NCBI RefSeq assembly: GCF_018035235.1
Contig: NZ_WPCV01000002.1
Coordinates: 620,001-684,000, forward strand
Source: Citrobacter sp. On2M
GTDB taxonomy: Bacteria > Pseudomonadota > Gammaproteobacteria > Enterobacterales > Enterobacteriaceae
Reading direction: 5' to 3'
Length of the DNA stretch: 64,000 nucleotides
Shown here: one piece after another, positions 25,260 to 36,522 of the stretch
Numbering within the stretch: position 1 is the first letter of the stretch
Layout: each line of letters starts with the position of its first letter
Notes under the pieces: generated by a model
Seen by the model: only the letters and a program-made list of their open reading frames with translations
What the model was told of the DNA's origin: nothing
The model's database searches: none
Translations under genes and position numbers: made by a program

Positions 25260-26234
25260 ATGGCGAACATGTTTGCCCTGATTCTGGTGATTGCCACACT
25301 GGTGACTGGCATTTTGTGGTGCGTAGATAAATTCATCTTCGCACCAAAGCGCCGGGAGCGTCAGGCAGCAGCGCAAGCTGCTGCAGGTGATTCACTGGAT
25401 AAAGCAACGCTAAAAAAAGTAGCCCCTAAACCGGGCTGGCTGGAAACTGGAGCATCCGTTTTCCCGGTACTGGCGATTGTGCTGGTGGTACGTTCATTTA
25501 TTTATGAGCCGTTCCAGATCCCGTCAGGTTCGATGATGCCGACGCTGCTTATCGGGGACTTTATCCTGGTGGAGAAATTCGCCTATGGGATTAAAGATCC
25601 TATTTACCAGAAAACGTTGATCGAAACTGGCCATCCGAAACGCGGTGATATCGTGGTGTTTAAATACCCGGAAGATCCGCGTCTGGACTACATCAAACGC
25701 GCTGTCGGTTTACCGGGAGACAAAGTGACCTACGATCCGGTGGCGAAAGAGGTCACGATTCAGCCAGGATGCAGTTCTGGTCAGGCGTGTGAAAACGCGC
25801 TGCCGGTGACGTATTCGGATGTTCAGCCAAGTGATTTCGTGCAGACCTTTGCCCGTCGTAACGGTGGGGAAGCGACCAGTGGCTTCTTTGAAGTTCCTCT
25901 GAATGAAACGAAAGAAAACGGTATTCGCCTCTCCGAGCGTAAAGAAACGCTGGGTGAGGTAACGCACCGCATTCTGACCGTGCCAATCGCGCAGGATCAG
26001 GTGGGAATGTATTACCGCCAGCCTGGCCAGCAACTGGCAACCTGGATCGTCCCTCCGGGACACTACTTCATGATGGGTGATAACCGTGACAACAGCGCGG
26101 ACAGCCGTTACTGGGGATTTGTGCCGGAAGCGAACCTGGTGGGTAAAGCGACCGCTATCTGGATGAGTTTCGACAAGCAAGAAGGCGAATGGCCGACCGG
26201 TGTACGTTTAAGCCGTATTGGCGGTATTCACTAA
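25260..26234 (+). CDS. lepB: Signal peptidase I
   Basis: Cleaves signal peptides of exported proteins; inner-membrane serine protease with its catalytic domain in the periplasm. Two membrane segments (about 4-22 and 62-77) flank a basic cytoplasmic loop. The Ser-Lys dyad is visible: S91 in PSGSMMPT and K146 in DYIKRAVG; the GDNRDNSADSR box is near 273. The 324 residues equal E. coli LepB. An AAGGAG Shine-Dalgarno precedes ATG 25260. Confidence 0.98.
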   Translation: MANMFALILVIATLVTGILWCVDKFIFAPKRRERQAAAQAAAGDSLDKATLKKVAPKPGWLETGASVFPVLAIVLVVRSFIYEPFQIPSGSMMPTLLIGDFILVEKFAYGIKDPIYQKTLIETGHPKRGDIVVFKYPEDPRLDYIKRAVGLPGDKVTYDPVAKEVTIQPGCSSGQACENALPVTYSDVQPSDFVQTFARRNGGEATSGFFEVPLNETKENGIRLSERKETLGEVTHRILTVPIAQDQVGMYYRQPGQQLATWIVPPGHYFMMGDNRDNSADSRYWGFVPEANLVGKATAIWMSFDKQEGEWPTGVRLSRIGGIH

Positions 26235-26379
26235 TCGCTGATAATCGTTCACGTTGTCGTCATTATGGCGGCAGCGTGAATTATTTCTCGGATAAATTCC
26301 CGCAGACTAACGACATCCCTTGTCGTTGTGTATAGAATATTCCCCCGAAGTTTTAGGTTGGCACCGACAGGTTGCCACG

Positions 26380-26468
26380 GCACACGAAACAGCGTTGGTT
26401 TGTATAAATGCATTTAGCTAAAGCCAAATGGCTAAGCGAAGTGCGTATATCAGGTCTGTTTCGTGTGC
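26380..26468 (+). promoter_or_regulatory. Long hairpin in the rnc leader (RNase III autoregulation)
   Basis: GCACACGAAACAG (26380-26392) and CTGTTTCGTGTGC (26456-26468) form a perfect 13-bp stem that encloses smaller hairpins, 33 nt before the rnc start. In E. coli RNase III cuts its own leader at such a stem and lowers rnc-era-recO mRNA stability. The arm sequence and place fit that system. Confidence 0.85.
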
Positions 26469-26471
26469 TGA

Positions 26472-28084
<1,613 letters not shown>

Positions 28085-28111
28085 ACCCATCTTCTGAAAC
28101 ACGGCGAGTAT

Positions 28112-28840
28112 ATGGAAGGATGGCAACGAGCCTTTGTCTTACATAGTCGCCCCTGGAGCGAAACCAGTCTCGTGCTGGACGTCTTCACGGAAGAGTCGGG
28201 TCGCGTGCGCCTGGTGGCTAAAGGCGCACGTTCCAAACGCTCCAATCTTAAAGGCGCACTCCAGCCTTTTACCCCGTTGTTGCTTCGCTTTGGTGGACGT
28301 GGAGAGGTCAAAACCCTACGTAGTGCTGAAGCCGTTTCTCTGGCACTCCCTCTTAGCGGTATCACGCTGTACAGCGGCTTGTATATCAACGAACTTATCT
28401 CCCGCGTCCTTGAGTACGAGACCCGCTTTTCTGAACTCTTTTTCGATTATCTGAACTGTATTCAGGCGCTGGCTGGCGCCACAGGTTCGCCAGAACCCGC
28501 GCTGCGTCGTTTTGAGCTGGCCTTACTTGGACATTTGGGATACGGCGTCGATTTTACCCACTGTGCGGGCAGCGGCGAGCCGGTAGACGACACCATGACC
28601 TATCGTTACCGGGAAGAAAAAGGGTTTATTGCCAGCGTTGTTATTGATCACAACACTTTTACGGGACGCCATCTCAAAGCGCTTGAGTCGCGTGAATTTC
28701 CCGATGTCGATACGTTACGCGCCGCGAAACGCTTTACCCGCATGGCGTTAAAGCCGTATCTTGGTGGTAAGCCGTTAAAAAGCCGGGAACTGTTCCGGCA
28801 ATTTATGCCAAAACGAGCAGTAAAAACAAATAATGATTAA
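28112..28840 (+). CDS. recO: DNA repair protein RecO
   Basis: Recombination mediator that, with RecR, loads RecA on SSB-covered single-stranded DNA. The 242 residues begin with the OB-fold domain ([17 protein letters not shown]) and continue into the helical domain. The four-cysteine zinc motif of Gram-positive RecO is absent, as usual in enterics. It is 27 nt after era and 11 nt before pdxJ. Confidence 0.97.
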   Translation: MEGWQRAFVLHSRPWSETSLVLDVFTEESGRVRLVAKGARSKRSNLKGALQPFTPLLLRFGGRGEVKTLRSAEAVSLALPLSGITLYSGLYINELISRVLEYETRFSELFFDYLNCIQALAGATGSPEPALRRFELALLGHLGYGVDFTHCAGSGEPVDDTMTYRYREEKGFIASVVIDHNTFTGRHLKALESREFPDVDTLRAAKRFTRMALKPYLGGKPLKSRELFRQFMPKRAVKTNND

Positions 28841-28851
28841 CGAGGATTGTC

Positions 28852-29582
28852 ATGGCTGAATTACTGTTAGGCGTCAATATTGACCACATTGCCACATTAC
28901 GTAATGCACGCGGTACCGCATATCCGGATCCGGTTCAGGCGGCATTTATCGTTGAACAGGCGGGCGCGGATGGTATTACCGTACACCTGCGTGAAGACCG
29001 TCGTCATATCACCGACCGTGACGTACGTATTTTGCGCCAGACGCTGGATACGCGCATGAATCTGGAAATGGCGGTCACCGAAGAGATGCTGGAGATTGCC
29101 GTTGAGACTAAGCCGCATTTTTGCTGCCTGGTGCCGGAAAAACGTCAGGAAGTGACTACTGAAGGTGGTCTGGACGTCGCCGGCCAGCGAGATAAGATGC
29201 GTGATGCCTGCAAACGCCTGGCGGACGCAGGCATTCTGGTTTCGCTGTTTATCGATGCCGATGAAGAGCAGATTAAGGCTGCTGCTGAAGTCGGCGCGCC
29301 GTACATCGAAATTCACACAGGCTGTTACGCCGATGCGAAAACCGACGCTGAACAGGCCAGCGAACTGGCGCGTATCGCCAAAGCGGCAACCTTTGCCGCC
29401 AGCCTTGGCCTGAAGGTAAATGCAGGTCACGGCCTGACATACCATAACGTTAAAGCCATCGCGCGAATCCCGGAAATGCACGAGCTGAACATTGGACATG
29501 CCATTATCGGACGCGCGGTGATGAGCGGTCTGAAAGATGCAGTTGTCGAAATGAAACGTCTGATGCTGGAAGCGCGTGGCTA

Positions 29583-29583
<1 letters not shown>
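28852..29583 (+). CDS. pdxJ: Pyridoxine 5'-phosphate synthase
   Basis: Condenses 1-deoxy-D-xylulose 5-phosphate with 3-amino-2-oxopropyl phosphate to pyridoxine 5'-phosphate, the last step of vitamin B6 synthesis before PdxH. A TIM barrel of 243 residues with the family start [17 protein letters not shown] and the phosphate-binding end [11 protein letters not shown]...IGHAIIGRA. Shine-Dalgarno GAGG precedes ATG 28852. Its stop overlaps the acpS start by 1 nt. Confidence 0.99.
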
Positions 29584-30238
<655 letters not shown>

Positions 30239-30275
30239 TCACAAATCGGGCGGGCATTATACGCGCATTCTTTGC

Positions 30276-31124
30276 TCAGACCAGTTTTTTTACCAGTGCT
30301 TCGCTGTGGCGAATGCGTTCCGGAGCGTGCTCAAGATCCTGCTGTACCAGTGCCATAAACAATAAATCAGTCAGCATCATTTGCGCATGCGTAGAGGAAA
30401 TCGCTGCGCTGCGCGTAGCCTGCTCCTCAGCAATCGTATACAGACAATGAGTTGCCCGTTGCTGCAGGGCGTTCGGTGTAAATCCGGTGACGGCGAGAAT
30501 TTTGGCTCCGGTGCGCAATGTTTCGTCCGCAGCCAGGTTGAGCTCACGGCGTTCGCCGGTATACGAAATGGCCAGCAGCAGATCGTTGGGCGAAAGCGCC
30601 TGCACTGCCGCCAACAGGGCGTGCATATCGCGTTCAACCACCGCGTTAAAACCAATTTTCAGCAGCTTCCAGGCAAAATTCTGTGCCACCAGACCCGATG
30701 CGCCAATCCCGGTCACGATAATGCGCCGGGCTGAGCGCAGCATCATGACGCTCTCCATCAGTTTCTCTTCGCTGTTGACGTCCAGCGTCGCATGCATCGC
30801 CGCCACGTTCTCCTGAATCAACTTTTCTCCCACCAGACGCATAGGGTCGTCACCGCGAATCTGATTATGCACCGGAATGGAGTGGGGGTTAGGATTGCTG
30901 GCCAGCGCTTCGCTAATCGCTAGTTTGAGTGCAGGAAATCCTTTAAAACCCATCTTTTGCGCGAACTTCACCACGCTGGACTGGCTGACGCCCGCCTCCG
31001 CGGCCAACTGCTGCGAACTGAGGTGCCGCGCACTATCCGGTTGGGCAAGGAGATAATCCGCAAGTTTTTTATCGCTCTGCGCGAGATCCGGGTAACGCTG
31101 ACGAATGCGAATTAAACAGTTCAT
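30276..31124 (-). CDS. yfhH: RpiR-family transcriptional regulator YfhH
   Basis: A 282-residue regulator with an N-terminal RpiR helix-turn-helix (about 1-77; SQQLAAEAGVSQSSVVKFAQKMG) and a C-terminal SIS sugar-phosphate-binding domain (about 120-260). ATG 31124 gives the E. coli YfhH start MNCLIRIRQRYP; a longer frame exists but lacks homology support. In K-12 the gene has no metabolic partner next to it. Here it is divergent from murQ-murP, so it probably senses MurNAc 6-phosphate and acts as the local MurR. That role is inferred. Confidence 0.92.
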   Translation of the reverse strand: MNCLIRIRQRYPDLAQSDKKLADYLLAQPDSARHLSSQQLAAEAGVSQSSVVKFAQKMGFKGFPALKLAISEALASNPNPHSIPVHNQIRGDDPMRLVGEKLIQENVAAMHATLDVNSEEKLMESVMMLRSARRIIVTGIGASGLVAQNFAWKLLKIGFNAVVERDMHALLAAVQALSPNDLLLAISYTGERRELNLAADETLRTGAKILAVTGFTPNALQQRATHCLYTIAEEQATRSAAISSTHAQMMLTDLLFMALVQQDLEHAPERIRHSEALVKKLV

Positions 31125-31182
31125 GCTGTCTCCTGGCGAAAACGTGATGGCGATTACAAAACAAAATTTCATTCGCCTTGAT

Positions 31183-31227
31183 GAATATAATATTCCATTA
31201 TGGCAGATTATTATGAATTAAAAATTC
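31183..31227 (+). promoter_or_regulatory. Paired palindromes before murQ, candidate YfhH operators
   Basis: GAATATAATATTC (31183-31195) is a perfect palindrome, and GAATTAAAAATTC (31215-31227) is a second one of the same length and ends. Their centres are 32 bp apart, about three turns of DNA. Both lie between the yfhH start and the murQ start. Inference: operator pair for YfhH on the murQP promoter. Confidence 0.5.
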
Positions 31228-31241
31228 CTAAGGACCAAAAA

Positions 31242-32135
31242 ATGAATCTCGGTGCATTAGTTTCAGAAACCCGCAATCCACAGACCATGGACCTGGATGC
31301 GCTCTCCACGCTGGAGTTGGTTCATCGTTTTAATCAACAGGATACGCTGGTAGCCGAAGCAGTAAAAGCAACTCTGCCTCAAGTTGCGTGCGCGGTCGAT
31401 GCGGCAGCTAACGCGCTAAAAGCAGGTGGCCGCATTATTTACATGGGGGCGGGTACCAGCGGGCGTCTTGGGGTGCTGGATGCATCTGAATGCCCACCGA
31501 CTTTCGGCGTTCCGCACGGTCTGGTGGTTGGGTTGATTGCCGGGGGGCCGGGCGCGCTGCTGAAGGCGGTTGAGGGTGCGGAAGATAACCCACAGCTAGG
31601 TGAGGACGATCTGCGCGCGATCAATCTCACCGCACAGGATATGGTCGTTGGTCTGGCGGCTTCAGGTCGTACGCCGTATGTGATTGGCGGACTGAAATAT
31701 GCGCGTACGGTAGGTTGTACGACGGCGGCTATTTCCTGCAATCCGGATTCACCAATTGCACATGAAGCGGATATCGCTATTTCCCCGGTGGTGGGTCCGG
31801 AGGCGCTGACGGGGTCAACGCGACTGAAATCCGGTACCGCGCAAAAGCTGGTGCTCAATATGATCTCCACCGGAGCGATGGTGAAGTTCGGTAAGGTTTA
31901 TCAGAACCTGATGGTGGACATGCAGGCAACCAACGTCAAACTGGTCGATCGTGCGTGCCGTATGGTGGTTGAAGCCACGGGCATTGCGCGTGAACAGGCG
32001 CAAGCGTTGCTAAAGCAGACTGATTTTGACGTTAAGCCGGCTATTTTAATGGCGCTCACCGGCCTGGACGCCGCTGCCGCTCGCGAAAAGCTTGCCGCTC
32101 ACCAGGGTTTTTTACGCGCGGCGTTAGAACACTAA
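31242..32135 (+). CDS. murQ: N-acetylmuramic acid 6-phosphate etherase
   Basis: Splits the lactyl ether of MurNAc 6-phosphate to GlcNAc 6-phosphate and D-lactate. The 297 residues form a SIS-domain protein; the block [21 protein letters not shown] and the pair [14 protein letters not shown] are characteristic. ATG 31242 has an AAGGA Shine-Dalgarno 7 nt upstream; an earlier in-frame ATG (31200) has none. murP follows after 9 nt. It is clearly diverged from E. coli MurQ, so it is an ortholog of the Salmonella type or a paralog. Confidence 0.95.
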   Translation: MNLGALVSETRNPQTMDLDALSTLELVHRFNQQDTLVAEAVKATLPQVACAVDAAANALKAGGRIIYMGAGTSGRLGVLDASECPPTFGVPHGLVVGLIAGGPGALLKAVEGAEDNPQLGEDDLRAINLTAQDMVVGLAASGRTPYVIGGLKYARTVGCTTAAISCNPDSPIAHEADIAISPVVGPEALTGSTRLKSGTAQKLVLNMISTGAMVKFGKVYQNLMVDMQATNVKLVDRACRMVVEATGIAREQAQALLKQTDFDVKPAILMALTGLDAAAAREKLAAHQGFLRAALEH

Positions 32136-32144
32136 GAGGTGTAT

Positions 32145-33509
32145 ATGGATAAGACGGCGGTGCTGGCCAGCGATATTCTGCTGGGCGTTGGCGGAGAGAA
32201 AAATATTCTGCGTCTGGAAAACTGTATGACCCGCGTCAGGGTTGAAGTTCAGGATGACGGGCTGCTCGATATCCCTCGTCTCAGGCAACTGCCCGGCGTC
32301 AGCGGCTACGTGAAGCAGGGCGCGCAGCACCAGATCATTGTCGGCCCCGGTAAAGCGGCCAAGGTGGTGGATGCTATGCGCTCTCTGATTGCTGATGGCG
32401 GCGAAGGCAGAGATACGAATGATATCGAGCGCACGAAGTCAGAGGCCAAAGCGAAGTACAAAGCGCCCATGAGCGATGCGCTGCGTAAGTTGGCGAACGT
32501 CTTTATCCCTCTTATTCCAGCTTTTATCGCTTCTGGTTTGATCACCGGCATTATTAACATTCTTAAGCGACCGGATATCGTCGGGGATTTTGCGACCCAC
32601 TATCCAAATATGCTTGGGCTGATGGGAATATTTGGCAGCGCCGTGTTTGCCATCATGAATATTCTGGTCGGGGTGAATACCGCCAAAGTATTCGGCGGTT
32701 CTCTGGCGATGGGCGGGGTGATGGCGGGGATCCTCTCCAGTCCGCAACTGGCACAAATCACGCTGTTTGGCGAAGCGTTGCAGCCGGGACGCGGCGGGGT
32801 GATCGCGGTACTGCTGGTGGTTGCGTTGATGTGTTGGATCGAACGCAAATTCCGCGAGCTGTTGCCAGAATCGCTGGAGCTGATCCTAAACCCACTGCTG
32901 ACCACCATTATCACCGGGGCCATCGCGATTGTTGCGCTGCAACCACTTGGCGGCTGGATTTCTGAATCTATTGCTCATGGCGCATCCTGGGCTATTGATC
33001 GCGGCGGTTTTCTGGTGGGGGCCGTACTGGCTGGGACTTTCCTGCCGTTGGTGCTCACCGGACTTCATCAGGGATTGGTGCCGATCCACGTTGAACTGGT
33101 ACAGGCGCATGGTTATAACGCGCTCTTTCCTATCCTGGCGATGGCTGGCGTCGGGCAAATTGGAGCTTCCATTGCCGTGCTGATGAAAACCCGTAACGCA
33201 CGGCTTAAAAAAGTGATCAAAGGCGCGCTGCCGGTTGGACTGCTGGGCGTTGGCGAGCCGCTGATTTTTGGCGTCACGCTGCCGTTAGGTAGACCGTTTA
33301 TCGGTGCCTGCCTTGGCGGCGCGGTAGGCGGAGCGCTGATTAGCTACTGGAAGGTGGCGACGGTTATCACCTTTGGTATCTCAGGATTACCGCTGGCACT
33401 GACGATTGTTGCCGGAAAAGTGATGTTCTATCTGTTAGGCTATCTGGTAGCAGTTATTGCCGGGTTCCTGTTTACCTGGCTATTGGGGTTCAACGATCCA
33501 GAGGACTAA
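32145..33509 (+). CDS. murP: PTS EIIBC component for N-acetylmuramic acid
   Basis: Phosphorylating transporter for MurNAc, 454 residues. The N-terminal EIIB domain has the phosphorylated cysteine C27 (LENCMTRVRVEV), and the EIIC domain (from about 105) has 8-10 membrane segments and the sugar-site motif GEPLIFG. There is no EIIA domain, so phosphate must come from the glucose EIIA (Crr), as for E. coli MurP. An AAGAGG Shine-Dalgarno precedes ATG 32145. It follows murQ, and pgpC begins only 3 nt after its stop. Confidence 0.92.
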   Translation: MDKTAVLASDILLGVGGEKNILRLENCMTRVRVEVQDDGLLDIPRLRQLPGVSGYVKQGAQHQIIVGPGKAAKVVDAMRSLIADGGEGRDTNDIERTKSEAKAKYKAPMSDALRKLANVFIPLIPAFIASGLITGIINILKRPDIVGDFATHYPNMLGLMGIFGSAVFAIMNILVGVNTAKVFGGSLAMGGVMAGILSSPQLAQITLFGEALQPGRGGVIAVLLVVALMCWIERKFRELLPESLELILNPLLTTIITGAIAIVALQPLGGWISESIAHGASWAIDRGGFLVGAVLAGTFLPLVLTGLHQGLVPIHVELVQAHGYNALFPILAMAGVGQIGASIAVLMKTRNARLKKVIKGALPVGLLGVGEPLIFGVTLPLGRPFIGACLGGAVGGALISYWKVATVITFGISGLPLALTIVAGKVMFYLLGYLVAVIAGFLFTWLLGFNDPED

Positions 33510-33512
33510 GGT

Positions 33513-34148
33513 TTGACCAATCACCCGCGCCGCGTTGTTTTTTTTGATTTGGATGGCACGTTACACCAGCAGGATATGTTCGGTAGTTTCATACGTTATC
33601 TGCTACGTCGTCAGCCGCTGAACGCGCTGCTGGTGCTGCCTCTGCTACCGGTGATTGCGCTGGCATTGCTGATTCAAGGGCGTGCCGCCCGCTGGCCAAT
33701 GAGTCTGCTGTTGTGGGGATGCACTTTTGGTCGCAGCGAGGCGCGTCTGAAAGCGCATCAGTCCGACTTTGTACGCTGGTTTCGCAGTAATGTGACGGCG
33801 TTTCCGCTCGTTCAGCAGCGCCTGACAACCTACCTGTTAAGCTCTGATGCTGACATCTGGCTTATCACCGGCTCTCCGCAGTCACTGGTCGAGCAGGTTT
33901 ACTTCGACACGCCGTGGCTACCGCGTGTCAATTTGATTGCCAGCAAAATGGCGCGGGGATACGGCGGGTGGGTGCTGACGCTGCGCTGCCTCGGCCATGA
34001 GAAAGTGACTCAACTGGAGCGGCAGATTGGCGCACCGCTGTCTCTTTACAGCGGCTACAGCGACAGTAAGCAGGACAATCCGTTGCTCTCTTTTTGCCAG
34101 CATCGCTGGCGCGTCACGCCGCGCGGAGAGCTGCAACAACTCGAATAG
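33513..34148 (+). CDS. pgpC: Phosphatidylglycerophosphatase C
   Basis: Removes phosphate from phosphatidylglycerophosphate; one of three such enzymes in E. coli. The 211 residues are of the HAD family with DLDGT (12-16), a membrane segment near 33-52 (LNALLVLPLLPVIALALLI) and a late YSGYSDSKQDNP block. The start is TTG 33513, with GAGG 8 nt upstream; no ATG fits the homology. It is only 3 nt after murP, so murQP transcription should run into it. Confidence 0.93.
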   Translation: MTNHPRRVVFFDLDGTLHQQDMFGSFIRYLLRRQPLNALLVLPLLPVIALALLIQGRAARWPMSLLLWGCTFGRSEARLKAHQSDFVRWFRSNVTAFPLVQQRLTTYLLSSDADIWLITGSPQSLVEQVYFDTPWLPRVNLIASKMARGYGGWVLTLRCLGHEKVTQLERQIGAPLSLYSGYSDSKQDNPLLSFCQHRWRVTPRGELQQLE

Positions 34149-34153
34149 AGTAA

Positions 34154-34702
<549 letters not shown>

Positions 34703-34714
34703 ATACCAATCAGG

Positions 34715-36265
34715 CTACTTATCCTCTTTCTTTTGTGCTGAAAACAGCAGCGAAGGGGAGTGCGACAGGTAGTTTGACGATGTCTGAGTCAGAAAGGCTG
34801 AAAGCGGAAATTTATCTTTACCCACCAGCTCAGCCGGTGACACCGCCGGATAATCCTGAGCCAGTTGCATTTTTTCCTGCGCCTGTTTTTCTTTCTCCTG
34901 CAGATACCCCACCAGGCTAATCTGGTATTTACGGATATTTTCCACATAAGCGTAGGCTTCGTGACCACGCGCATAGCCATAGGTCAACTTGCTGTAATAC
35001 GGCTTTTGGCTGAGTAGTGGCAGTCGCTGTTTTACGTCGGACCAGCTGTTCGGATTGCCTTTTGTTTTCACCGTCAGCGCCCGGGCATCCAGCATGTGCG
35101 CATAACCCATGTTGTAGGCCGCGAGCGCAAACCAGATACGTTCCCCTTCGGGAACGGTATCCGGCACTTTACTCATCATATCCTGCAAATACCGCGCGCC
35201 GCCGCTGATGCTCTGTTCTGCATCGGTACGGTCAGTTAGCCCGAGACTCTGGGCGGTATTTTTGGTCAGCATCATCAGCCCGCGTACCCCAGTCGGGGAT
35301 GTGGCCTGCGCATCCCAGTGCGACTCCTGATAGGATATTGCGGCGAGCAGTCGCCAGTCTATCTCCTGCGCATACTTCTCAAAGAGCGGCTTGAGGTCCG
35401 GCAATACGCTGTCTACAGCACGCAAAAAGGTGCGGGTATCAACATAGTCAAAATCATCGCCATGCCCAAGATACTTCTCTTCCAGCCGCGCCAGAGAACC
35501 ATCTTCATTCATGGTATTAAAGAAATCCAACAGCGCGGCAGACAGCGTGTTGTCATTGTCCAGACGACTAAACCAGGTCACCGGTTGTTCGTCGGAAACG
35601 TCCAGCGCCACGGCCAGCTCAGGATGAACGCGCTGGTATAAACTGATGGCGACGGAATCGGCAATGGTGTAATCCAGCTTTCCGGCGATAACATCATCAA
35701 GCAGTTCAGTGGTCCCTTTTTTGTCATCGACCTTCCAGCTCAGCTCGGGGAATTTTTTCTCTTTTAGCTGTTGGAGATCGTTAACCACCACATGTCCTGG
35801 GGCGATAGTCAGTTGGCTTTCGTTCACGGTGGCGAGCGTGCGCGGGCGGTATTGTCCAACCCGATACACCAACTGTTGTGAAACTGAATAGTAGGTCGGT
35901 CCTGGCTGGTAATTTTTTACCCGCTCGCTGTTATAGACCAGACCTGCGGCTAACAGATCGGCATTACCGTTATCCAGGTCGTCGAAAAGCTGGCTAATGT
36001 TCTGGCGCACTGTGACGTTTAACTTCACGCCCAGGTAGTTGGCGAACGCCTGGGCCAGTTCATAATCCAGACCGAATTTTTTGCCGTTGAGGGTTGCGTA
36101 AGTTAACGGCGAGTCGAGGGTACTGACGCGCAGCTCTCCCCGCGACTGAATGGCGGCGATACGATTTTCGGCTTTACCGAACCAGGGGATAGATGGCCAA
36201 AGGGCCGCTGCCAACAACAGCGTTAATATGCCGATGAACAGATAATTAATCTTTAATTTTTTCAA
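34715..36265 (-). CDS. mltF: Membrane-bound lytic murein transglycosylase F
   Basis: Outer-membrane-attached enzyme that cleaves peptidoglycan with formation of 1,6-anhydroMurNAc. The 516 residues comprise a short hydrophobic N-terminal signal (7-24), an ABC-type solute-binding-like regulatory domain (about 30-267), and an SLT domain (about 280-460) with catalytic E314 in YQESHWD. The length and catalytic position fit E. coli MltF (YfhD). Divergent from purL, convergent with tadA. Confidence 0.96.
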   Translation of the reverse strand: MKKLKINYLFIGILTLLLAAALWPSIPWFGKAENRIAAIQSRGELRVSTLDSPLTYATLNGKKFGLDYELAQAFANYLGVKLNVTVRQNISQLFDDLDNGNADLLAAGLVYNSERVKNYQPGPTYYSVSQQLVYRVGQYRPRTLATVNESQLTIAPGHVVVNDLQQLKEKKFPELSWKVDDKKGTTELLDDVIAGKLDYTIADSVAISLYQRVHPELAVALDVSDEQPVTWFSRLDNDNTLSAALLDFFNTMNEDGSLARLEEKYLGHGDDFDYVDTRTFLRAVDSVLPDLKPLFEKYAQEIDWRLLAAISYQESHWDAQATSPTGVRGLMMLTKNTAQSLGLTDRTDAEQSISGGARYLQDMMSKVPDTVPEGERIWFALAAYNMGYAHMLDARALTVKTKGNPNSWSDVKQRLPLLSQKPYYSKLTYGYARGHEAYAYVENIRKYQISLVGYLQEKEKQAQEKMQLAQDYPAVSPAELVGKDKFPLSAFLTQTSSNYLSHSPSLLFSAQKKEDK

Positions 36266-36430
36266 TTAGTTAATTCTCTGAACCGTACGTTTTCTCTGCC
36301 TGCTGTGGTGCTGATTAAGAAGTGAAGTCGTCATTAATGAGCGGCATTTTGCTTAAACTTGCGCCAGTTGGCAACTTATTCAGAAACCAGACCGCATTTG
36401 ATGATAAGAAATGGTCGTGATTTTATTTCG

Positions 36431-36446
36431 ACGCAAACGGTTTCGT
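36431..36446 (+). promoter_or_regulatory. PurR operator and purL promoter
   Basis: ACGCAAACGGTTTCGT matches the PurR box ACGCAAACGTTTNCGT with one or two mismatches. A TATAAT -10 follows at 36474-36479, so the operator covers about -55 to -40 of the promoter. Confidence 0.85.
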
Positions 36447-36522
36447 CGGCGCGCCAGATTCTTTATAATGACGCCCGTTTCCCCCACTTGGGCACACCGA
36501 AAGCTTAGAAGACGAGAGACTT

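Noticed and set aside
32145-33509. A missing EIIA as a sign of a broken MurP
   Set aside because: E. coli MurP is also an EIIBC protein that uses the glucose EIIA, and both the EIIB cysteine and the EIIC motif are intact.
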